Assembly: GCF_900091655.1 (NCBI RefSeq)
Contig: NZ_LT594621.1
Coordinates: 3,432,188-3,496,187 of the forward strand
Length of the DNA stretch: 64,000 nt
DNA from: Culturomica massiliensis
GTDB taxonomy: Bacteria > Bacteroidota > Bacteroidia > Bacteroidales > Marinifilaceae
Direction of reading: 5' to 3'
The notes under the pieces are model-generated. The model was not told the origin of the DNA and made no database searches. It was given only the letters and a program-made list of their open reading frames with translations. Of this stretch, positions 34,469-42,271 are shown in pieces; the first letter of the stretch is position 1; each line of letters starts with the position of its first letter. Both the position numbers and the translations under genes were made by a program.

Positions 34469-35491
34469 TTAATCTGTCTTTTTTCCGAATAGTGTTATCA
34501 GCAGTAAGAATGAGAGTTTGGTTACCGGGTATTTTTTCAGGTATTTCAGGTTCTCTTTTTTGTACAGATACCGGAGAGCCTGCTGGAAGGCCGGGTTTTT
34601 GCGAATGGGTGTTAAAGTCCGTAAGGCTTTGAACAGCGATTTGTGTTTCACTTCATTGCGGAAACCCGAGTACAGTGAAAGGAGAATGTTGTCTGCAAAA
34701 TGGATGTACTCTTTTTTCAAAATATGCTGCCTGTTTAAGAAGTCGTGGACGTACATCAGGTAATTGGTGATCAGTTCGATGGATCTGTAACTGTAATTTG
34801 AGCCGGAATTACTCTGGTGATAGCGATGATAGGTGAAAGCTTCGTGAATGACATTTACCTTTTGTGCGAAGAAATAAGCCTCTATCAAAAACAAACGATC
34901 TTCGAATGTTATTTCCCGGTTATCCTGAAAAACGATGTGATGCTTTTCGAGAAATTGTCGTTTGAAGAGTTGTGTCCAGACACTGAAATTCGATGTAATG
35001 GAGCAGGCCGGATTGTGATTACAGGGGCCGCTGATTAAAAATGCGAATGATTTTTTTTGAAATACTTCGTCGGAATAGTTTTGAGGGAAACCGAAACGCT
35101 GGGTTTTTCCTGTGCTTGTTATACCGTAAAAATTGCTGACAACGATGTCGGCCTGGTTTTGCTGTGCTTTGGAGTACATTTTTTCGTACATATCCGGAGT
35201 ACAATAGTCGTCGTGGTCCACCAGGCTGATGTATTCTCCGGTGGCTGCTTTCAAGCCTTGATTCCGGCTGAGTCCGATGTGTAAATTGGCAGGGTTATAA
35301 ATCAGCTTGATCCGTTCATCTTTCCGGGAATAGGATTCTGCTACTTTATCGCTTCCGTCCGTCGGACAGTCCAGTACGATGATAATTTCAATATCCTTTA
35401 ACGTTTGATTTAATATGGATTCTATTCTTTCGGGAAGATAGATACCTGCATTATAAACCGGTATAATAACACTGATTTTAGGCGTATGCAT
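34469..35491 (-). CDS. GT2 family glycosyltransferase
   Basis: 340 residues with a GT-A fold start (KISVIIPVYNAGIYLPERIESIL), the SDKV-like nucleotide site and the DXD region EYISLVDHDDYCTPDMYEKM, then a variable acceptor domain with GPCNHNPACSI. It resembles the enzyme at 37105-38088 closely in the first 110 residues, so the two are paralogues. It transfers a sugar to a lipid-linked glycan intermediate in the cytoplasm. Confidence 0.88.
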   Translation of the reverse strand: MHTPKISVIIPVYNAGIYLPERIESILNQTLKDIEIIIVLDCPTDGSDKVAESYSRKDERIKLIYNPANLHIGLSRNQGLKAATGEYISLVDHDDYCTPDMYEKMYSKAQQNQADIVVSNFYGITSTGKTQRFGFPQNYSDEVFQKKSFAFLISGPCNHNPACSITSNFSVWTQLFKRQFLEKHHIVFQDNREITFEDRLFLIEAYFFAQKVNVIHEAFTYHRYHQSNSGSNYSYRSIELITNYLMYVHDFLNRQHILKKEYIHFADNILLSLYSGFRNEVKHKSLFKALRTLTPIRKNPAFQQALRYLYKKENLKYLKKYPVTKLSFLLLITLFGKKTD

Positions 35492-35591
35492 TTTATAAGG
35501 ATATCTTTTTGTTTATATATTGTGCCGACAAATATATATATAAAAAAGATATTTATTTGAATCGTCATTTCCAAATCCGGATACCGGACTT

Positions 35592-36791
35592 TTAGAGATT
35601 ACTAAATAAACGGCACCACTTTTGAACAATGTGACCGATGCTGAATTGCCGGCAACTGGCTAAAGCATTTACGGCTATTTCCTCCCGTTTGCAGAAGTCT
35701 GTCATAAGTTCTTTTAATTGGGCGGCATATTCGTGGATATGCCGGTCGGGAATCAGGATGCCGTTGTCGTGATTCCGGATCATGTCCTGTAGAGCTTCGT
35801 AAGATTCAAAAGCAATCGGGACTACCCCCATTTGCTGTGCTTCGACTAAGGTCAGTCCCCAACCTTCATAAAGGGAAGTCATCATAAAAATGGATGCGCG
35901 GCGGTAGTATTCCAAGGGTTCCTTTCTGCCTTCGAACGAAATATTTTTTAAACCCAGCTTATGGGCCAGAGTTTTATAATATAGCTCGTCTTCACCATTC
36001 CCTAAGATAACCAATTTCCAGTCGTTGTATGATTCTGTTTTTTCAATGATCTGCCAGATTTTAAGGGCCAATGAGAGGCGTTTGACCGGCTCTGTAAGGC
36101 GTGCGACGATCAGTACTTCTTTGTGTTTCCGGATTAGTTGATCCGGGGAGAGAATTTCAGGCAGCGACAATGGATTGGGAATGGCAATGATGTGGTTGGC
36201 ACCTTTAATATCCGCCAGTTCGGCATAACGGGGAATATAATGAGGAGATAAAAGGACAAGGCGGTCACAATGATCGTATATAAAGCGGTATTTGTGTCGT
36301 ATGCAGGCTTTCGATATGCCGCTGAACGGTGTTTTACCGACGATATACTGTATTATAGACTTTAGGGTGTTCATCCGGTCCGGTAGGTGAAGCAGGCGTC
36401 GTAAGCCGATCCCGGGGGGAATGCCAAAAAGCTCACATCCCGGATAGGTGTGATAACAAAAAATGATATGCAGGTTGGAAAATTCTGATTTTAATGCATA
36501 AAGAATCGGGAGCGAAAAATAGATATTTTTTTTAGTGGTCAGATTGACAATGATTTGCGTGATTTGCCGGGTTTCAATGAATTCCTTGATTTGTTCGTTT
36601 GCTTTATCGGCGGAGACGTGTATTTTCCCGTTAAATTCACTTACCGGTAACACTTTGCTTTCGTTGAGATAAGCCAGGTAACATTTCCAACCGGGCATGT
36701 TCATAAATTCTCTGGATAGAAAATGAGTTACCCGGTTGACTCCTCCCTTGTTAATTGTGATATCCGAGTCTGCAAAATATAGGATATTCAT
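35592..36791 (-). CDS. GT4 family glycosyltransferase
   Basis: 399 residues of GT-B fold. The C-terminal donor domain shows LIVARLTEPVKRLSLAL, WKLVILGNGEDE, FEGRKEPLEYYRRASIFMMTSLYEGWGLTLVEAQQMG with the E-x7-E-type motif. The N-terminal acceptor half (DSDITINKGGVNRVTHFL) is typical of retaining enzymes. It is monocistronic on the minus strand with its own consensus promoter about 165 bases upstream. Confidence 0.9.
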   Translation of the reverse strand: MNILYFADSDITINKGGVNRVTHFLSREFMNMPGWKCYLAYLNESKVLPVSEFNGKIHVSADKANEQIKEFIETRQITQIIVNLTTKKNIYFSLPILYALKSEFSNLHIIFCYHTYPGCELFGIPPGIGLRRLLHLPDRMNTLKSIIQYIVGKTPFSGISKACIRHKYRFIYDHCDRLVLLSPHYIPRYAELADIKGANHIIAIPNPLSLPEILSPDQLIRKHKEVLIVARLTEPVKRLSLALKIWQIIEKTESYNDWKLVILGNGEDELYYKTLAHKLGLKNISFEGRKEPLEYYRRASIFMMTSLYEGWGLTLVEAQQMGVVPIAFESYEALQDMIRNHDNGILIPDRHIHEYAAQLKELMTDFCKREEIAVNALASCRQFSIGHIVQKWCRLFSNL

Positions 36792-36841
36792 ATTGCGGTA
36801 CTGAATAAAATTTGCGGTAACTGTTGAATTGATCGTTTACG

Positions 36842-36914
36842 TAAATTTTAAATTATTTAACAAGCTGGCGGTTGGCAGATTCATTTAATCTAAAATTGTA
36901 AATCTACAATTAAA
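36842..36914. repeat. heptad element F
   Basis: The left arm TAAATTTTAAATTATTTAA starts at 36842. The right arm at 36887-36914 is AATCTAA, AATTGTA, AATCTAC, AATTAAA. It lies in the untranslated leader of the GT4 gene, between its promoter and start codon, so it is transcribed. Confidence 0.6.
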
Positions 36915-36954
36915 TCGTCCCTTAAAATTAAGTGTATTATTTTGTTCTTTTCTG

Positions 36955-36984
36955 CAAAAGTAGCCAATCATTTATATATACAAA
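36955..36984 (-). promoter_or_regulatory. promoter of the minus-strand GT4 gene
   Basis: On the minus strand, TTTG (36981-36984), an 18-base spacer and TACTTTTG (36955-36962) fit the Bacteroides consensus. The leader is about 160 nt and includes element F. The rest of the 313-base divergent gap, up to 37105, shows no gene. Confidence 0.65.
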
Positions 36985-37104
36985 ATATTCTGTCTCAAAA
37001 TATTACCTTTTCCGGTTTTCGAAAACCGGAGATCACGGAGTGGCTAATTTTAAAGGACGTTTATTCTGTCTTAAAAATAGTTGATTATTAAATAATTATA
37101 GGTT

Positions 37105-38088
37105 ATGGCCAAGGTGTCTGTTATTGTCCCGGTTTATAATGCCGGTCCGTATTTTGAAAAACGTATGGAATCTTTGATTGCCCAGACGCTGTCCGATATC
37201 GAGATTATTCTGGTATTGGATTGTCCGACGGACGGAAGCGGGCAATTGGCTGAGAAATATGCTGCGGCCGACGGGCGTATAATGATTATCCGCAATAAAG
37301 AAAATTGTCATGTGGGAGAGAGCCGTAATGCCGGATTGTCGGTGGCCGGCGGGGAGTATGTCGCTTTTGCTGATCACGACGATTATTGTGAGGAGAATAT
37401 GTATGAAGCTTTGTATAACATAGCTGTCGGGAGCGATGCCGATATCGTATTTTCCGATATGTATCAGGTGGCCTTCAATGGAGAGTTGAAAAGGAAGAAT
37501 TATTTTCCTACGGCAGTAAAATCGGCCCGGGATACCATGTTATCGGGGCTTTTGAAAGGAGAAGGTTTTTATTTTTCTGTTTTAAATCATTTGTACAGGC
37601 GGGAGTTTTTGATGACGTATCGGCTGGTTTTTGCGGATACCCGGAAAATCAGTTTGGAGGATCGGGGTTTTAATCTTTATGCATATCATTATGCCCGGAA
37701 AGTCGTTTATTCTTCCGGTGTCTATTTGTACCATGTATTATATCCCGAAAGTACACAGCACAGTTATGAATTTAAAAGTTTACAACCGATGATCGGCCAT
37801 TTGGAGTATGTCGCTCGTTTTTTTGAACAATATCCTGAATATGCAGATAAGTATGAGGCGGATTATAGCCGGGAGGTTGTAAAAAGATTGTATTATAGTT
37901 TTTTACCGGAGATTCGTTATAAATCTTTGTGTTATGCCTGCCGGATTTTGGGTGGAATAAAACATAGCACCGTCTTACAAAAGGCTTTACAGAATTTTCA
38001 GAAACATAAGTCCGGGATTTCTTTTCCGATGAGGTGTTTCTTTCTTTTTCTCCGTTGGTTTTATATGCCCCGGAATAAAGTCAGATAG
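37105..38088 (+). CDS. GT2 family glycosyltransferase, paralogue of the one at 34469
   Basis: 327 residues. The start AKVSVIVPVYNAGPYFEKRMESLI and the DXD block EYVAFADHDDYCEENMYEAL match the minus-strand GT2 at 34469-35491 almost word for word (including VLDCPTDGSG), while the C-terminal acceptor regions differ more. The pair likely arose by duplication and transfers to different acceptors. Its stop overlaps by 8 bases the convergent gene that ends at 38081. Confidence 0.88.
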   Translation: MAKVSVIVPVYNAGPYFEKRMESLIAQTLSDIEIILVLDCPTDGSGQLAEKYAAADGRIMIIRNKENCHVGESRNAGLSVAGGEYVAFADHDDYCEENMYEALYNIAVGSDADIVFSDMYQVAFNGELKRKNYFPTAVKSARDTMLSGLLKGEGFYFSVLNHLYRREFLMTYRLVFADTRKISLEDRGFNLYAYHYARKVVYSSGVYLYHVLYPESTQHSYEFKSLQPMIGHLEYVARFFEQYPEYADKYEADYSREVVKRLYYSFLPEIRYKSLCYACRILGGIKHSTVLQKALQNFQKHKSGISFPMRCFFLFLRWFYMPRNKVR

Positions 38089-39301
38089 ACAGGATTTTCC
38101 GGATTTCTTCAGTCAATCTGGCGGAACTGTTACCGTCGATGTATTTGTGGTATTTTAGGGTCTGTGCTTCGGTGAGGGGGAAATAGCTTTTTTTCTCCAG
38201 TATATCACAGACTTCATTCCAGTTGAAGGCTTTGATACTGGGTAGTTCTTGCCGGTAGTCATAATATTGTCCCCGGTAATTTTGAGTATAGGAATCAAAA
38301 TCAAAAGGAGTTAGGATAACCGGTTTCAAAAGGGGCAGGAAGTCAAAATAAATACTGGAATAATCTGTCATGAGTATGTCTGTGTCTTTGATTAAATCAT
38401 AGACATCCAGCAGCGGGTTATCGATGACATTGATGAAACGTTCGGAAAATTCCCGTTCTGACAGTCTTCCATCCCAAAAATGGCCTTTGTTCAGGAAAAC
38501 ATAGTCGTGTTTTTCCAGAATCCGGATGAATTTTTCAGCATTGAATCCGAATTGCCCGAATGGTTTGAATGAAGGTCCGCCGTCAAAGGAAGCCCGGAAG
38601 GTGGGCATATAAATAATAATTTTGGCTGTCGGAAATTTTTTCCGGATATCGGTGATATAATCGTTCTTTTTTGTTGAGAATAATGTGTCTAACCGGGGAG
38701 TGCCTGTAACGAATATCCGGTTTGAAGGAATCAGTAAAGCAGATTCCAAAAAGGGTACAAAAAAATCGGATGTACTGACAGAATATAGATTGCGGGGATT
38801 TTTTTGAGGAAATACGGAAAAATAGAGTTTGAGTCCTATGGATTTTTTCTCTGTGATGAGTTTCTTTTTATGTGCCAGTTTGGGTTCATCATATCCGGCG
38901 TATTTGGATGGCATGCCATGTGTGAGATACAGGCAAGTGATTTTATAAGCGAGAAACCATTTGGATCCAAAGGTATCTGTTGTGGCACTTAACGAACCTG
39001 TGGAGAATCCTGCCCGGAGCATGTAGTACACGGCCTTGGGAGAATGATTCATCACCACCGGGAACTGTTTGGATTTTAATTCATGATAGACCGTTTTGTT
39101 TTTCGTTATCCAGACTGCTTTTATATCTTTTTCGTTTTGCAATACATATTCAAACAGGGCTTTGCTGTTGTCCGAATATTTTTGTCCTCTCCACGATCCG
39201 AAAATCCACAATTTTTTCTTTCTGCCTATGAGGATGTAAAGTAGAAAGACAAAAGGGAACAGCAGGATGCCGGCCGATAAGATAAAAAATTGTCTGACCA
39301 T
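38081..39301 (-). CDS. CDP-glycerol glycerophosphotransferase-like protein
   Basis: 406 residues. An N-terminal membrane helix (IGRKKKLWIFGSW follows it) leads into the TagB/TagF-like GT-B domain: YLTHGMPSKYAGYDEPK (catalytic-type His), IVTG-like VTGTPRLDTLFS, and DTDILMTDYSSIYFDFLPLLKPVI. Known members move glycerol- or ribitol-phosphate from a CDP donor to a glycan or teichoic acid. Bacteroidota lack teichoic acids, so it probably adds a phospho-substituent to a surface glycan. It lies 10 bases after the opine-dehydrogenase-like gene in the same operon. Confidence 0.85.
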   Translation of the reverse strand: MVRQFFILSAGILLFPFVFLLYILIGRKKKLWIFGSWRGQKYSDNSKALFEYVLQNEKDIKAVWITKNKTVYHELKSKQFPVVMNHSPKAVYYMLRAGFSTGSLSATTDTFGSKWFLAYKITCLYLTHGMPSKYAGYDEPKLAHKKKLITEKKSIGLKLYFSVFPQKNPRNLYSVSTSDFFVPFLESALLIPSNRIFVTGTPRLDTLFSTKKNDYITDIRKKFPTAKIIIYMPTFRASFDGGPSFKPFGQFGFNAEKFIRILEKHDYVFLNKGHFWDGRLSEREFSERFINVIDNPLLDVYDLIKDTDILMTDYSSIYFDFLPLLKPVILTPFDFDSYTQNYRGQYYDYRQELPSIKAFNWNEVCDILEKKSYFPLTEAQTLKYHKYIDGNSSARLTEEIRKILSI

Positions 39302-39311
39302 GTTTAAGGAT

Positions 39312-40364
39312 TTAGAATTCGATTTTAAAGTCGGGTTGTTTTATCGATATAAACCGGGAAGCCCAGTTGTAAATTTTCGTGATATGGGGCATGTCGACTT
39401 CCAATTGATCTCCGATATTTTTGATAAACGACAATCCGAATGAGAAATCCTCCTGAAAATACCGGTTTGTAAAATCAGGTATATATTTGTTTTCTGCTAT
39501 TTTTTTCATAGGGCTGGGCAGGCCTTTGAAGGCTTCTATACTGCGGATTTTCAATGCCAGAGAGTGGGCATCCCGGCTCTCATAATATTTGAGTATGGGC
39601 TGTATTTCCCGGATATTGACCGGTAATCGATCCAGTATCCGGAAAAATTCATTGTCGCACCGGATAAGTAATTCTGCATCTTCGTCTGTCCAGTCTTCAT
39701 AGAAAAGAGGTACTTTTTCGTAATAAATCCCTTCCCGGTAATTTTGAAATAAATTATATAGACGGCTGGTGTGTAATAGTGGGTTGCTATTGGATAAAGA
39801 CACTTCAAGGTAATGGGGCACAACCTCGATAGGAGTATCCAATAATTGAAACAGCATCTGTTGCAATTTTTCTTTTTCCGGATAATTTTCAATGGCAATT
39901 TTCAATTGTTTCTTATATCCCAGAAGTGAGGCCGACCGGCCGTATTCATTTATCCGGGAGATAAAAGGAACCCGCTGGAATCCGAATAAGCCTATCCCGG
40001 GTGAAAGAAGTTGTTTGGCAATAAAGAAAAAACCGGTACTTGAAACAATAGAACCGATAATCTGTCCTTCTTTTAAAAAAGGTTTGATTTTTAATAATTC
40101 ATCCTGTATGGCAAAGCCGGGTAAACAAAGTAAAATAATATCACTTTGAGGAACGGTCAGTTCCGCTTGATTGGATATGACGGCCAGTTCCCCGCAAAAA
40201 GTATGTCCGTTGCCATCTTTTACGGTGATTCCCCGTTGCCATCTTTCGGGGTGGCTGGTCAGCAAATTCACTGAAAATTGTTTTTTGGCAGCGACATATC
40301 CTGCAACCGTATGGCCGAGATTGCCGCCTCCGCAGATGCAAATGGTCAGAGGGGAGGTATTCAT
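39312..40364 (-). CDS. NAD(P)-dependent opine/octopine dehydrogenase-like protein
   Basis: 350 residues. An N-terminal Rossmann motif, CICGGGNLGHTVAG, is followed by DIILLCLPGFAIQDEL, VSSTGFFFIAKQLL and FGFQRVPFISR. A helical C-terminal domain has SNSNPLLHTSRLYNLF, the H-containing opine dehydrogenase active-site region. Family members reductively couple an amino acid or amine with a 2-oxo acid. The start overlaps the stop of the fusion gene by 4 bases, so they are translationally coupled. The substrate is unknown. Confidence 0.8.
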   Translation of the reverse strand: MNTSPLTICICGGGNLGHTVAGYVAAKKQFSVNLLTSHPERWQRGITVKDGNGHTFCGELAVISNQAELTVPQSDIILLCLPGFAIQDELLKIKPFLKEGQIIGSIVSSTGFFFIAKQLLSPGIGLFGFQRVPFISRINEYGRSASLLGYKKQLKIAIENYPEKEKLQQMLFQLLDTPIEVVPHYLEVSLSNSNPLLHTSRLYNLFQNYREGIYYEKVPLFYEDWTDEDAELLIRCDNEFFRILDRLPVNIREIQPILKYYESRDAHSLALKIRSIEAFKGLPSPMKKIAENKYIPDFTNRYFQEDFSFGLSFIKNIGDQLEVDMPHITKIYNWASRFISIKQPDFKIEF

Positions 40365-42160
40365 AATTGTTTCAGGGTTTGAACGAGTTGATTGTTGTCT
40401 GCCGTATCCCGTATGGCAATCCGGATGTAATTTCTGCCTTTAAATGCTGCTTTACGGGAACAGTCTTTGATTAAGATATTGTGTTTCAATAAGGCCTGCG
40501 TTAATTCTGTAGCCGTATATTTTGAGGTTATCTCGCACAGGAAGTAATTGGCTTGAGAAGGGATTACCCGAAGCCATGGAATCGCTTCTAATTGTTTTTT
40601 TAAATAGTCCCTTTCTTCGATAAAACGCAGACATGCTTTTTGGTAATCGGTTTCGTATTTACCGTATATCTGCATATAAAATTCAGCAAAGGAATTGATA
40701 TTCCAGATGGCGATGTCCTGTTTCGTCCGGCCGATAACAAGCGGGTCGGATGTGGCCAGAATGCCTAAACGTAGTCCCGGAACACCATACGATTTGGAAA
40801 TGGACTTTAGAATGATCAGATGGTTGTATTTTTCCAAAATGTCGTTTCTTAACAACGTGTTGTGGACGGATTCATCTGTAAAATCAACGAATGATTCGTC
40901 TAATATAAACCGGATACCTTTTTTTTGTGTCCATTCACATAGATCCAGAACCTCGTTGAAACCGATAAAATTTCCCGAAGGATTATCAGGATTGATCAGT
41001 AATAAGGCGGAAATGTCCTTATCGGCAAAATGTGTTTTTAAATCCTGTGCCGTGTATGAAAAATCGGGATTGGAAGGGATAAATGAGACGACAGTTGTTT
41101 TGTCCCGGCGATTGGGGTATTCCTCGAAGGTCGGTAAGGTAATGCCTATCTTTCCTTCCATATTTTCCATGATGCTTTTAATCAATTCGGCGGCACCGTT
41201 TCCCACGACAACGTATTCCGGTTTTATATTGAAATTTTTTCCGGCCAGCAGGCTGTTTACCCTTACCCCTGAAGGATACTGACAGATCAAACGTTCGAAG
41301 TTGGCTTTTATTTCCGCTAATAGTCTTGAATTAGGAAAGTAAGGGTTTACCAGATAACAATAATCCAAAATATGAGGGTAACGCCAATAACCGCCATAGC
41401 GGGAAGCAATGGGGGTTATTGTGTCTTCTGCAAAAATGGATTCTGCAATGTCAAGGTCCTGGATGTCGTCGATTTCGTACCACAACTCGTGACGGAGAGG
41501 CAGGGCCTTTAATTCCGGTTTTTCCAGTAAGGTAATGACACGCAGTACCTGTTCGTAGTATTCATTATTTCCCAATGCTTTGCAGTAGGCTTCCAGGAAG
41601 GGAACGTAATGTGAAGAAGAAAATTTTTTACTGAATTTGTAAATGTTTACTGTTTTGTAATAACCCGGAATTTCTTCAAACGAGAATTGTTTCGGTGAGA
41701 TGAAACGTTTGATGTTGTTATTTTCATCCAATGTAACGACAGTTCCGTCCATCCAGCTTTCGAATTTAGCAACCAGCGCCAGACTGGGGTAAGGGTTTTC
41801 GATCAGCCTGTCGATAACGGCATCTTCAAAAATCAAATCGGATTCGAATAGAAGTGTGTCTTTTTCTGTCAGATAGTCTTTGGCTAAATATAACGAATAG
41901 ATATTGTTGGTTTGGTCAAAATACGGGTTCTCTACAAATACAATCGGAGTGGCTATGGATAAGGTATTTATGTATTCTTTTAATTTTTCTCCTTCATATC
42001 CGACAACAATGATAATGCGTTCCAGGTGATGGGTGTCGATTTGTTGCAACATTCTTTCGATCAGAGTGACACCGTTCACTTTAATCATACACTTTGTATT
42101 ATCACGGGTGAGTTCTTTCAGGCGTTTTCCCATACCTGCCGCCAATATGATTGCTTGCAT
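40361..42160 (-). CDS. bifunctional nucleotidyltransferase / PLP-dependent aminotransferase-decarboxylase-like fusion
   Basis: 599 residues with two domains. Residues 1-240 are a sugar/alcohol-phosphate nucleotidyltransferase: IILAAGMGKRLKELT, NPYFDQTNNIYSLYLA, LLFESDLIFEDAV and a final YEIDDIQDLDIAESIF, closest in pattern to CTP-using LicC/PntC-type enzymes. Residues 250-599 are a class I/II PLP domain of HisC/CobD type: VVGNGAAELI, LINPDNPSGNF, FILDESFVDF, and KSISKSYGVPGLRLG with the PLP lysine. The fusion suggests one domain makes an amino-alcohol or amino-phosphonate phosphate that the other activates with CTP. It is the first gene of a three-gene operon. Confidence 0.85.
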   Translation of the reverse strand: MQAIILAAGMGKRLKELTRDNTKCMIKVNGVTLIERMLQQIDTHHLERIIIVVGYEGEKLKEYINTLSIATPIVFVENPYFDQTNNIYSLYLAKDYLTEKDTLLFESDLIFEDAVIDRLIENPYPSLALVAKFESWMDGTVVTLDENNNIKRFISPKQFSFEEIPGYYKTVNIYKFSKKFSSSHYVPFLEAYCKALGNNEYYEQVLRVITLLEKPELKALPLRHELWYEIDDIQDLDIAESIFAEDTITPIASRYGGYWRYPHILDYCYLVNPYFPNSRLLAEIKANFERLICQYPSGVRVNSLLAGKNFNIKPEYVVVGNGAAELIKSIMENMEGKIGITLPTFEEYPNRRDKTTVVSFIPSNPDFSYTAQDLKTHFADKDISALLLINPDNPSGNFIGFNEVLDLCEWTQKKGIRFILDESFVDFTDESVHNTLLRNDILEKYNHLIILKSISKSYGVPGLRLGILATSDPLVIGRTKQDIAIWNINSFAEFYMQIYGKYETDYQKACLRFIEERDYLKKQLEAIPWLRVIPSQANYFLCEITSKYTATELTQALLKHNILIKDCSRKAAFKGRNYIRIAIRDTADNNQLVQTLKQL

Positions 42161-42223
42161 AATATATATTTGAGTGGTTTTGACTGTATTCCGTTTTGTT
42201 TTGACTTTCAGCCTTTAATTTCA

Positions 42224-42242
42224 CAAAAATACATTATTTTTG
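42224..42242. promoter_or_regulatory. back-to-back symmetrical -7 elements
   Basis: CAAAAATA (42224-42231), CAT, TATTTTTG (42235-42242) is a perfect inverted repeat. It supplies a TAnnTTTG element to each strand between the divergent fusion gene (-) and the YfhO-like gene (+). Neither strand shows a clear TTTG at the proper -33 distance. Confidence 0.5.
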
Positions 42243-42271
42243 CAAGGTTAAATGAGAACACAACGTATTTT

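Noticed and set aside
38081..39301. Teichoic acid synthesis
   Set aside because: The organism looks Gram-negative (kdsB, TolC, lipoprotein surface signals); only the enzyme fold is shared.
38081..42160. Standard phosphonate (2-aminoethylphosphonate) synthesis locus
   Set aside because: No PEP mutase or phosphonopyruvate decarboxylase is in the window, and the PLP domain looks like HisC/CobD, not a typical AEP transaminase; kept only as an alternative.
42026..42271. N-terminal extension of the YfhO-like frame by 82 residues
   Set aside because: It would overlap the divergent fusion gene and both -7 boxes; ATG 42272 gives a normal membrane start.
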